DNA from: Erythrobacter aurantius
GTDB taxonomy: Bacteria > Pseudomonadota > Alphaproteobacteria > Sphingomonadales > Sphingomonadaceae
NCBI RefSeq assembly: GCF_023823125.1
Contig: NZ_CP090949.1
Span: 558,001-622,000 of the forward strand
DNA length: 64,000 nt
Reading direction: 5' to 3'
Shown here: positions 18,923 through 25,967 of the stretch, piece after piece
Layout of the letters: the number at the start of each line of letters is the position of its first letter
Numbering within the stretch: position 1 is the first letter of the stretch
Program-made: the position numbers and the translations under genes
Notes under the pieces: model-generated
Told to the model about the DNA's origin: nothing
What the model saw: only the letters and a program-made list of their open reading frames with translations
Databases searched by the model: none

Positions 18923-19114
18923 TCAGTCGCGGCTGAAGATTTCCTCGATCGCGAGGCCGAACACATCGGCGATCGCAAAGGCGAGCGGGAGCGAGGGGGC
19001 ATAGCGGCCCTTCTCGATCGCGTTTACGCTCTGGCGGCTGACGCCAAGCCGGTCGGCGAGGTCCTGCTGGCTCCAGTCGCGCTCCGCGCGCAGCACCTTG
19101 AGGCGGTTCTTCAC
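18923..19114 (-). CDS. small XRE-family transcriptional regulator
   Basis: A 63-aa single-domain helix-turn-helix protein; QQDLADRLGVSRQSVNAIEKG is the HTH and EEIFSRD ends it, the same layout as small YozG/Xre-like regulators. The start is GTG at 19114, preceded by GGAGAGA and overlapping the stop of the membrane-protein gene by 4 bases (GTGA). It is the last gene of a three-gene operon with two membrane proteins, an arrangement in which the HTH protein usually represses its own operon. The inducing signal is not visible. Confidence 0.85.
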   Translation of the reverse strand: MKNRLKVLRAERDWSQQDLADRLGVSRQSVNAIEKGRYAPSLPLAFAIADVFGLAIEEIFSRD

Positions 19115-19710
19115 CGGATCTCTCCATAGGTGCCGTATTTCAACTTGTTGAAAATCGCACCGATTCCGAGGCCGAAACACCAGATTGTCGGCCACCAGAA
19201 GGCGGCAACCGGATCGACGATCTTGTAGGTTTCGAGAAAGCCCCAGATTGCCGCAAGCGTGAATGAGATCGCCGTCGCGATCAGGCCTTGCCGGACATAG
19301 AGCATGCGAAAGAACTCGTCCTGCTCCTCTATGATCAGCGCACCGAAGACCCAGATCACTCCGGCAAAAGACAGGCCGGGCAGGCTTGCGAGCAGCGCCG
19401 CTGGCCATCCGGTGACGCCGCGATCTTCGATCAGGTGTTCGGCAAGGAACAGGGTGATCAAGTAGAACGCCATGGTGATCGCCATGCGCGCCAGATACCG
19501 GTGCGACGCGCGCGTCTTGTCCTTCGAACTGCGCAGCGTCTTGACCAATGCGAACACCATCAGGCTGACGGGCAGCACTGCGAGGATATAGGCGGTGGTG
19601 ATGTTGATCGCGTCCGACTTCCACAGGAACAGCAACGCCAGCGCGCTGAGCACCGAGGAGCCGGCCGCGACCAGACAGGCCTTGCTCGAAGAAATGCCCG
19701 TCGCGCTCAT
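19111..19710 (-). CDS. hypothetical multi-pass membrane protein
   Basis: A 199-aa protein with about six hydrophobic segments (near residues 10-30, 37-57, 75-92, 100-125, 140-160 and 165-185). It contains ALIIEEQDEFFRML between helices, a short conserved-looking acidic stretch. I do not recognise a family with certainty; similar proteins are encoded beside small XRE regulators in sphingomonads. Its ATG overlaps the stop of the upstream 58-aa gene by 4 bases and its stop overlaps the XRE start by 4 bases, so the three products are tightly coupled and probably work together. Confidence 0.7.
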   Translation of the reverse strand: MSATGISSSKACLVAAGSSVLSALALLFLWKSDAINITTAYILAVLPVSLMVFALVKTLRSSKDKTRASHRYLARMAITMAFYLITLFLAEHLIEDRGVTGWPAALLASLPGLSFAGVIWVFGALIIEEQDEFFRMLYVRQGLIATAISFTLAAIWGFLETYKIVDPVAAFWWPTIWCFGLGIGAIFNKLKYGTYGEIR

Positions 19711-19883
19711 TGCAGGCAACTCCGCCCGCACCCTGTTTCGGCATTGAGCGAAGCCCAGGCCGCGCCGGAGAGGCCGGCGATCACGCCGAAGCTCGCGCCG
19801 TCGCTCATTCCCTGTGCCTGCATGAACACCGCTGCCGCAATGATGCCCGCTGCCCACAGCAAGGCTTTTCCAATATTGCTCAT
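19707..19883 (-). CDS. small membrane protein
   Basis: A 58-aa protein with a hydrophobic N-terminal helix (IGKALLWAAGIIAAAVFMQ) and a second weaker one (SFGVIAGLSGAAWASL). Start at 19883 is chosen because GGGAG precedes it at about nine bases. It is the first gene of the membrane-membrane-XRE operon. Unrecognised. The tail carries two cysteines (CGRSC). Confidence 0.65.
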   Translation of the reverse strand: MSNIGKALLWAAGIIAAAVFMQAQGMSDGASFGVIAGLSGAAWASLNAETGCGRSCLQ

Positions 19884-19893
19884 CGTAAAGCTC

Positions 19894-19942
19894 CCTTTCA
19901 ACTATGGAAAGGATACTTGTCATTGATTCGCACAAATGTCAA
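19894..19942 (-). promoter_or_regulatory. promoter and inverted repeat of the XRE operon
   Basis: On the minus strand TTGACA (19937-19942) is followed after 18 bases by AAGTAT (19913-19918), a plausible sigma-70-like pair. Immediately downstream CCTTTC-aactatg-GAAAGG (19894-19912) forms a 6-bp inverted repeat covering the likely transcription start and ribosome site. It would suit autoregulation by the XRE protein. All inference. Confidence 0.4.
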
Positions 19943-20000
19943 ACAAACTTTCCAATTTGGAGCCAACGCTTTCCCTTTTGGGCGGTTTCGAGATGGGTAA

Positions 20001-20028
20001 TGACATCGCAACCGGGCGTCGCTATCTA
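20001..20028 (+). promoter_or_regulatory. candidate promoter of the thr leader-thrS transcript
   Basis: TGACAT (20001-20006) and TATCTA (20023-20028) are separated by 16 bases. Transcription would then begin at about 20034-20037, at or next to the ATG of the leader peptide, so the mRNA may be leaderless. This agrees with the absence of a ribosome site before that ATG. Confidence 0.4.
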
Positions 20029-20036
20029 ACCCTCCC

Positions 20037-20108
20037 ATGGCATCGATGCTCACCTTGACTACCACCACGACAACCTCGGCTTTCCGGGGGCGGTTGTTGT
20101 TGGGTTAG
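20037..20108 (+). CDS. threonine-rich leader peptide upstream of thrS
   Basis: A 23-codon ORF reading [18 protein letters not shown] and ending in RLLLG then TAG. Seven of 23 codons are threonine, six of them consecutive (ACT ACC ACC ACG ACA ACC, 20058-20075). It lies 130 bases before threonyl-tRNA synthetase. Runs of the cognate codon in a short ORF before a synthetase or biosynthetic gene are the mark of ribosome-mediated attenuation: low Thr-tRNA stalls the ribosome on the run and changes mRNA folding. A second in-frame ATG lies at 20046. No Shine-Dalgarno is seen; the ORF may be translated from a leaderless mRNA. Too short for standard gene finders. Confidence 0.8.
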   Translation: MASMLTLTTTTTTSAFRGRLLLG

Positions 20109-20179
20109 GTCCAGCGCTCTCGCCATCCGGTTTCGGGTGGCGCGGTGTCCTCCCGAAATCGTTCGCACTGCAACACCGC
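20064..20179 (+). promoter_or_regulatory. predicted attenuator with alternative RNA pairings
   Basis: The Thr codons (20064-20075) can pair with GGTTGTTGTTGG (20092-20103) as hairpin 1:2. The overlapping segment GCGGTTGTTG (20090-20099) can instead pair with CAACACCGC (20171-20179, one bulge). That same ACACCGC can pair with GCGGTGT (20142-20148) in a 7-bp stem. The last two pairings exclude each other, as expected of an attenuator. I see no U-tract after the distal stem, so control might act through Rho or on thrS translation. Pairings were found by eye. Confidence 0.5.
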
Positions 20180-20238
20180 TCTTCCGGTATGCGCCCCTTT
20201 GTGGCAGGGCGCGCGCCATACGAAACGGAACGGATACG

Positions 20239-22236
20239 ATGACGGAACTGCTCAAGATCAGCCTGCCCGACGGATCGGTGCGCGAAATGGAGCCGGGTTC
20301 GACCCCGGCAGACGTTGCCGCTGCAATCGGCCCCGGCCTTGCCAAGGCCGCGCTTGCCGCGCGCGTCAATGGCGAAGTGCGCGATCTCAACCGCCCGTTC
20401 GAAGGAGATTCAGAGCTGGCTTTGATCACTTCGCGTGACGAGGAGGACGCGCTCGAATTGGCGCGGCATGACTTCGCGCATGTTCTCGCCGAAGCGGTGC
20501 AGGCGCTTTGGCCCGGCACGCAGATCACTTTCGGCCCGGCGACAGACGACGGGTTCTACTATGACGTCATGGCCCCCGCCAACCGCGAGCCTTTCGGCAT
20601 GGATGACTTGCCCGCGATCGAGGAAAAGATGCGCGAGATCATCCGCGCCGACAAGCCGCTGCGCCGAGAAGTGTGGAGCCGCCAGCAGCTGATCGAGAAA
20701 TGGGAGGCCGAGGGCGAAGCCTTCAAGGCCGAATGGGCCAAGGAGCTTCCCGAGAACGAGGAGCTGACGGTTTACTGGTCGGGTGACGACTGGCTCGACA
20801 TGTGCCGTGGCCCGCACCTTGCCTCCACCGGCAAGCTCGATCCCGATGCCTTCAAACTGATGCGCACCGCCGGGGCATACTGGCGCGGCGACCAGAAGAA
20901 TGCGCAGCTGACCCGCATCTACGGCACCGGCTGGCTCAACAAGAAGCAGCTGAACGCTCACCTCACCCGGTTGGAAGAAGCGGCCAAGCGCGACCATCGC
21001 AAGCTGGGCCGCGAGATGGACCTGTTCCACTTGCAGGAAGAGGCCCACGGCAGTGTGTTCTGGCACCCCAAGGGCTATCGCATCTGGCGCGAGCTGGAGG
21101 CCTACATGCGCCGCAAGATGGACGGCGCGGGCTATCGCGAGATCAAGACCCCGCAGCTGATGGACGTACGCCAGTGGACCCAGTCAGGCCATTGGGGGAA
21201 GTACGCGCAGAACATGTTCGCGGTGCCGGACATTGTGCCGGACGTCGACGAGGAGAGCGGAGCCGCCTCTCCGAGGATCGCCGATGATGCCGACTGGATG
21301 GCGATCAAGCCGATGAACTGCCCTGCCCACGTGATGGTGTTCAAACAGGGCATCACGTCCTACCGCGATCTGCCGATCCGGCTGGGCGAGATGGGCTGCT
21401 GCCACCGCAACGAGCCGCATGGCGCGCTGCATGGGCTGATGCGCGTGCGCCAGTTCACGCAGGACGATGCGCATATCTTCTGCACAGAGGCACAGGTGGT
21501 GTCGGAAGTGCAGGCCTTCATCTCGCTGGCCGACAGCGTCTACAAGGATTTCGGCTTCACCTATGACATCAAGCTGGCGCTGCGCCCTGAGCAGCGTTTT
21601 GGTAGCGATGCCGACTGGGACAAGGCCGAACAGGAACTGCGCGACGCGCTTGCCGCTAACGGGCTCGAATGGGAAGAACTGCCCGGTGAGGGCGCGTTCT
21701 ATGCCCCCAAGCTCGAATGGCACCTGACCGACGCGATCGGGCGCACCTGGCAGGTCGGCACGATCCAGTCAGACCGTGTGCTACCCGAAAGGCTCGATGC
21801 GAATTTCATTGGTGAAGACGGCGAGAAGCATCGCCCTGTCATGCTGCACCGCGCGATCTTCGGTTCGTACGAGCGGTTCATCGGCATTTTGATCGAGCAC
21901 TTTGCCGGGCGTCTCCCCGCATGGCTCGCGCCGGTGCAGGCGGTGGTGGCCACCATCGTGTCCGACGCGGACGGATACGCGGCGGAGGTCACCGCGAAAC
22001 TGAAGGCGGCAGGCATCCGCGTCGAAACCGACACGCGCAATGAAAAGATCAACTACAAGGTTCGCGAACACAGCCTTGCCAAAGTTCCGCACCTGCTGGT
22101 GGTCGGCAAGCGTGAAGCCGAGGAAGGCAGTGTCGCGGTGCGCACCTTGGGCGAGCAGCACCAGAAGGTGATGAGCCTTGATGAAGCGATCACCATGCTG
22201 CGCGATGCGGCGGCCCCGCCCGATCTGAAGGTCTGA
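20239..22236 (+). CDS. thrS: threonyl-tRNA synthetase
   Basis: ThrRS charges tRNA-Thr. The 665-aa protein has the N-terminal TGS domain (about 1-62), the editing domain (about 65-225; [12 protein letters not shown] and the SAD second additional domain with CRGPH), the class II catalytic core (about 245-540; [10 protein letters not shown] zinc cysteine, [24 protein letters not shown]) and the anticodon-binding domain (about 560-665). ATG at 20239 follows GGAACGGA. It is preceded by the threonine leader peptide, suggesting expression rises when charged tRNA-Thr is scarce. The TauE-like gene starts four bases after its stop. Confidence 0.97.
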   Translation: MTELLKISLPDGSVREMEPGSTPADVAAAIGPGLAKAALAARVNGEVRDLNRPFEGDSELALITSRDEEDALELARHDFAHVLAEAVQALWPGTQITFGPATDDGFYYDVMAPANREPFGMDDLPAIEEKMREIIRADKPLRREVWSRQQLIEKWEAEGEAFKAEWAKELPENEELTVYWSGDDWLDMCRGPHLASTGKLDPDAFKLMRTAGAYWRGDQKNAQLTRIYGTGWLNKKQLNAHLTRLEEAAKRDHRKLGREMDLFHLQEEAHGSVFWHPKGYRIWRELEAYMRRKMDGAGYREIKTPQLMDVRQWTQSGHWGKYAQNMFAVPDIVPDVDEESGAASPRIADDADWMAIKPMNCPAHVMVFKQGITSYRDLPIRLGEMGCCHRNEPHGALHGLMRVRQFTQDDAHIFCTEAQVVSEVQAFISLADSVYKDFGFTYDIKLALRPEQRFGSDADWDKAEQELRDALAANGLEWEELPGEGAFYAPKLEWHLTDAIGRTWQVGTIQSDRVLPERLDANFIGEDGEKHRPVMLHRAIFGSYERFIGILIEHFAGRLPAWLAPVQAVVATIVSDADGYAAEVTAKLKAAGIRVETDTRNEKINYKVREHSLAKVPHLLVVGKREAEEGSVAVRTLGEQHQKVMSLDEAITMLRDAAAPPDLKV

Positions 22237-22240
22237 CAGC

Positions 22241-22984
22241 TTGGAATTTCTTGACGGCTTGAGCGCGGTCCAGATCGCGATCGCGCTTGTCGCGACGCTG
22301 GCATCGGCCTTTGTGCGCGGGCTCACCGGGTTCGGCATGGCGATTCTGCTGGTGCCGATCCTTGCGCTGGCGCTCAGCCCGGTGGAGGCTGTGCTGGTCG
22401 GCAATGGTCTGTCACTGCTGATCGGCGCGATTGAGCTTCCCCGGCTTGTGCGCGGCGCAGAGCGCTCGGCCTGGACCATTGGCGCGGTGTGTCTGCTTGC
22501 GACGCCGTTCGGCCTTCTCGCGCTTGCTGCGACTGGCGCCGATCTCGCCCGGCTGATCATCGCGCTGATTGCCTTGAGCGCGTTCTTGGCAATCCTTCTG
22601 CCGCGCCGTTCGGCCGTGCAACCGGGGGCACTCGCTACCGGCGGAGTTGGTCTGATCAGCGGTTTGATGACCGGATACGCTGGGATGCCGGGTCCTCCGG
22701 TCGTGCCCTATTATGTCGGGCGGGATTTGCCGCGTGAAACGACCAAGACTTCGATGATGCTGATCTTCACGATCGCGGGCGGAGCAGGTCTGATATCGGG
22801 CGTTCTGACCGGAGTGATGGCGCTTGAGCTGCTGCTGCTGTCGTTGCTGCTGTTTCCGGCAGTCATTGCAGGAAACCGCTTGGGCGAACGCGCAAGCGGC
22901 ACCGTGAGCGATCCGGTATGGCGCACATTGGTCGGAATGGTGCTGGGCGCGGCAGCCATCGCTGCCCTGCTGAAACTGCTTTAA
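22241..22984 (+). CDS. sulfite exporter TauE/SafE family membrane protein
   Basis: A 247-aa protein with about eight hydrophobic helices in two related halves, each beginning with the family motif (RGLTGFGMAILLVPIL; GLISGLMTGYAGMPGPPVVPYY). TauE/SafE (DUF81) proteins export sulfite, sulfoacetate or related organic anions. The start is TTG at 22241, four bases after thrS, with GAAGG at about ten bases, so it may be read through from the thrS transcript. The substrate is unknown. Confidence 0.88.
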   Translation: MEFLDGLSAVQIAIALVATLASAFVRGLTGFGMAILLVPILALALSPVEAVLVGNGLSLLIGAIELPRLVRGAERSAWTIGAVCLLATPFGLLALAATGADLARLIIALIALSAFLAILLPRRSAVQPGALATGGVGLISGLMTGYAGMPGPPVVPYYVGRDLPRETTKTSMMLIFTIAGGAGLISGVLTGVMALELLLLSLLLFPAVIAGNRLGERASGTVSDPVWRTLVGMVLGAAAIAALLKLL

Positions 22985-23115
22985 AAGGGCAGAACCTTGC
23001 CAGCGAAGATGAGCGCGGCGGCGCATCCCAGCACGATCGCGCTGCTCAACGCGTCGCGTTGACGGCGAAGGGCCTCGTCATAGGCTGCGCGGGAAAGGGT
23101 AATCGCTCGGCTCAT
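22981..23115 (-). CDS. possible 44-aa single-pass membrane protein
   Basis: A short minus-strand frame begins MSRAITLSRAAYDEALRR and ends with a hydrophobic helix SSAIVLGCAAALIFAGKV then LPF and TAA. A basic/acidic amphipathic N-part followed by one clean transmembrane helix is unlike a random antisense frame, and it fills the gap between two convergent genes almost exactly. No strong ribosome site is visible upstream. It overlaps the TauE-like gene by 4 bases at the 3' end. Unrecognised; may not be expressed. Confidence 0.4.
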   Translation of the reverse strand: MSRAITLSRAAYDEALRRQRDALSSAIVLGCAAALIFAGKVLPF

Positions 23116-23149
23116 ACGATGAGGATCGCGAAAAAGTCCTAAGGGATCG

Positions 23150-24127
23150 TTAAGCCTTCGGCATCTGCTGACTGGCGCAGTGAAAGCCGCCCCCGCCCGC
23201 TAATACGGCTTCGGCCCGAAGTCCGACCGTCTCGCGGTCAGGGAACAGCGCGGCAATCGCCGCAACCCCGGCCTCGTCATGCGGCGATCCGAAAACCGGC
23301 ACGACCACCAGATGCGTGGTGATTGCAAAATTGACGTAGCTGGCGGGCTCGATCACGCCCTCTCGGGTAATCAAACCGGGCGAGGGTATGCGCACCACTT
23401 CGACGCCGAATGCCTCCGCCCGCGCCGTGGCCTCGGCATAGATCGCGGCGTTGGGATCATCCTTGCCGGTGGCTTCGGGTACAATCAGCCGGTTCGGGCC
23501 GACGAAGCGCGCAAGATTGTCGACATGGCCATCGGTGTGATCGTTGATCAATCCGTCACCCAGCCACAACACCCGGTCAAAACCCAGCGTGCGCGACAAT
23601 TCGGCCTCGATCTCCGTGCGTGACATGCCGGGATTGCGATTGGGGTTGAGCAGGCACTGCTCCGTGGTGGCGACAAGCCCGGTGCCATCACCATCGAGCG
23701 CACCGCCTTCGAGCACCATGGCCGAGGTTTGGAGCGGCAAATCGGCATCCTGTGCGAGTTCGGCGCCAATGGTCTGGTCACCCGGCATCAGATACTTTCC
23801 GCCCCAGCCATTGAAGCCGAAGCGCCACGCCGATCGGGCTTCGCCAGCGCTGACGATCAGAGGCCCGGTGTCGCGCAACCAGACGTCGCCATAGACGCGC
23901 TGTTCAAGCCGCACTTTCCCGCTCACCAATTGCCGGGCCCGCGTGGCATTTGCTTCGTCGCGGACCAGCAGCCGGACTTCCTGACCGCTTTCGGCAACTG
24001 CACTTGCGAAAGCCGCGATCTGGACCTGCGCCGGCTCCAGCCAGCCGGGCCACTCATCGGCAAGATGCGGGAAGCCGATCCACAGCCAATCCTGCGCCGC
24101 CCATTCAGGGGGCATCAAATACGCCAT
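23150..24127 (-). CDS. agmatine deiminase / peptidyl-arginine deiminase family protein
   Basis: A 325-aa guanidino-group-modifying enzyme (PAD_porph family). It starts MPPEWAAQDWLWIGFPH and carries the catalytic features DVWLRDTGP, DGLINDHTDGHVDNLARF and the C-terminal nucleophile GGGGFHCASQQMP. Agmatine deiminase makes N-carbamoylputrescine and ammonia from agmatine for putrescine synthesis; some family members act on peptidyl-arginine instead. Length (325 versus about 350-370 for AguA) and motifs fit, but no aguB is adjacent, so the substrate is not certain. It follows the M28 peptidase gene by 49 bases on the same strand. Confidence 0.88.
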   Translation of the reverse strand: MAYLMPPEWAAQDWLWIGFPHLADEWPGWLEPAQVQIAAFASAVAESGQEVRLLVRDEANATRARQLVSGKVRLEQRVYGDVWLRDTGPLIVSAGEARSAWRFGFNGWGGKYLMPGDQTIGAELAQDADLPLQTSAMVLEGGALDGDGTGLVATTEQCLLNPNRNPGMSRTEIEAELSRTLGFDRVLWLGDGLINDHTDGHVDNLARFVGPNRLIVPEATGKDDPNAAIYAEATARAEAFGVEVVRIPSPGLITREGVIEPASYVNFAITTHLVVVPVFGSPHDEAGVAAIAALFPDRETVGLRAEAVLAGGGGFHCASQQMPKA

Positions 24128-24176
24128 CTCCGGTCTCAGCCCCCTTTTGCGGCTTTTGTGCTGCCTTCAGCCCCGT

Positions 24177-25877
24177 TCAACAGCCCGAGGCGGATGCAGC
24201 GCAGCTTTCGTCGCGGATGGCGCGGAATTCGTCGCCTTCGACCCAATTGGGCCAGCTCGAACTCATCGCCATCATCCGGCCGAGGCGGTACATCAACTGG
24301 AGATCAGCCATCACGCCCGACCAGTCCCAGTTCTCATCAAACTCGTCCTTTGGTCCGTGATAGCGGTTAGCGCGATACTCCTCGGAAATCGCCTTGCCGG
24401 CTTCGCGACCCCCTTCGATCAGGTCTTCCCCGCCATCGACGTAAAGCATGGGCACACCCTGCTTGGCGAAGGCGAAGTGATCGGAACGGTAGTAATAGCC
24501 CGCTTCGGGATTGGGGTTGGGTGTCGCCACCCGTCCGTCGGCTACCAGCGCGGCTTCAAGGAATTGATCCAGCTGTGATTTTCCGGGGCCGACAACGGTC
24601 ACGTCCTTGGACGGGCCGGCAATCAGGAAGGCGTCCATGTTGACCCCGCCCACCGTCTGATCGAGCGGGAATACCGGATTGGTCGCGTAATAATGCGCGC
24701 CAAGCAGACCGGATTCCTCTGCTGTCACCGCAAGGAAGACGAGGCTGCGCTTGGGTGCGCCTGCCTTCGAATGCGCCTCGGCAAGGGCGACCAGTGCGGC
24801 CGTGCCGGTGGCATTGTCCACCGCACCATTGCAAATGTTGTCCCCGTCATCCGCCGGGGGATTGCAGGTGCCCAGATGATCCCAGTGTGCGGTATAGAGC
24901 ACGTATTCATCCGGCGCCTCACTGCCCGGCAGCACTCCGATCACGTTCTGCGACTTGAAGCTGCGCATGGAGTTCTGGAAGCTCGTCGACGCCGTCATGC
25001 CAAGCTCGACCGCCTTGAAGCCCTTGGTCTTCGCCGCCTTTGTAAGAGCGTCGAGATCCTGCCCTGCGGCAGCCAGTATTTCGCCGGCCACATCCTTTTG
25101 CACCCAGCCGTTCACCAGCGTCATCGGCGGCGGATTGTCGCCGCGCGCCGCATAGGCCTGCGGCCCACCCCATGAACTTTCGACGACGTTCCAGCCATAG
25201 CTCGCCGGCGCGGTATCGTGGACGATCAACGCGGCCGCGGCACCTTGCCTTGCGGCTTCTTCATACTTGTAGGTCCAGCGGCCATAAAACGTCATGGCCT
25301 TGCCGTTGAACGGCCCTTCGAGACCTTCCGATTCCCAGTCAGGATCATTGACGAGGATGACCACCGTCTTGCCTTCGACATCGACCCCTTCGTAGTCGTT
25401 CCAGCCGCGCTCTGGTGCGTTTATGCCGTATCCGACGAACACCATTTCGCTGTTGGCAAGCTGGGTCTGCGCGTCTTCGCGATAGGTCACGCCGGTCCAT
25501 TCGCTGCCGTAATCATAGACCAGATCGGTTTCGCCATTGGTGATGGTGAGCGGAGCGAAGTTGCTGCCAGTGATTTCGACCAGCGGCACTTCCTGAACCC
25601 AGCTGTCACCATTGCCGGGCTGCAGGCCGGCAGCGGCAAAGCGCTCCGTCAACAGGGCAACCGTCAGTTCCTCGCCCTTTGTGCCGGGCATCCGGCCACC
25701 GAATTCGTCGGAGGACAGCTGACGGGTAATGTCGACCATGGTTTCCTGAGAGATTTCACCGGCGGCGATCTCGGGAATGTCGAGCTCGGGCGCCGATTCC
25801 GTCATCAGATCCTCGCAACCCGAAAGGGTCAGCGCCCCGGCAGCAAGGCTGGCCAGCATCAATGCCCGTTTGATCAT
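24177..25877 (-). CDS. M28 family zinc metallopeptidase, lipoprotein
   Basis: A 566-aa exported aminopeptidase-like enzyme. The signal peptide ends in a lipobox (LTLSGCED), so it is probably anchored in the outer membrane or periplasm. A PA (protease-associated) domain appears inserted at about 130-300 (VDVEGKTVVILVNDPD, AALIVHDTAPASYGW). The zinc catalytic core follows: AHWDHLG, CNGAVDNATGTAAL, TAEESGLLGAHYY, and SDHFAFAKQGVPMLYVDGG. Bimetal ligands and the catalytic glutamate in EE are present. It would trim N-terminal residues from peptides. It is divergent from glnE. Confidence 0.93.
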   Translation of the reverse strand: MIKRALMLASLAAGALTLSGCEDLMTESAPELDIPEIAAGEISQETMVDITRQLSSDEFGGRMPGTKGEELTVALLTERFAAAGLQPGNGDSWVQEVPLVEITGSNFAPLTITNGETDLVYDYGSEWTGVTYREDAQTQLANSEMVFVGYGINAPERGWNDYEGVDVEGKTVVILVNDPDWESEGLEGPFNGKAMTFYGRWTYKYEEAARQGAAAALIVHDTAPASYGWNVVESSWGGPQAYAARGDNPPPMTLVNGWVQKDVAGEILAAAGQDLDALTKAAKTKGFKAVELGMTASTSFQNSMRSFKSQNVIGVLPGSEAPDEYVLYTAHWDHLGTCNPPADDGDNICNGAVDNATGTAALVALAEAHSKAGAPKRSLVFLAVTAEESGLLGAHYYATNPVFPLDQTVGGVNMDAFLIAGPSKDVTVVGPGKSQLDQFLEAALVADGRVATPNPNPEAGYYYRSDHFAFAKQGVPMLYVDGGEDLIEGGREAGKAISEEYRANRYHGPKDEFDENWDWSGVMADLQLMYRLGRMMAMSSSWPNWVEGDEFRAIRDESCAASASGC

Positions 25878-25967
25878 CGAAATGTCCTCTCATCGCAAAA
25901 ATTCGTGGCGACCCTTTCGCAGATGGGCTTGCGGCTCGCAAGCGGCTTGGCCAAGGACTATGGCGAG

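Noticed and set aside
25218..25967. N-terminal extension of glnE by 250 codons
   Set aside because: It runs antisense through the M28 peptidase and bears no GlnE features; conserved sequence starts after 25968.
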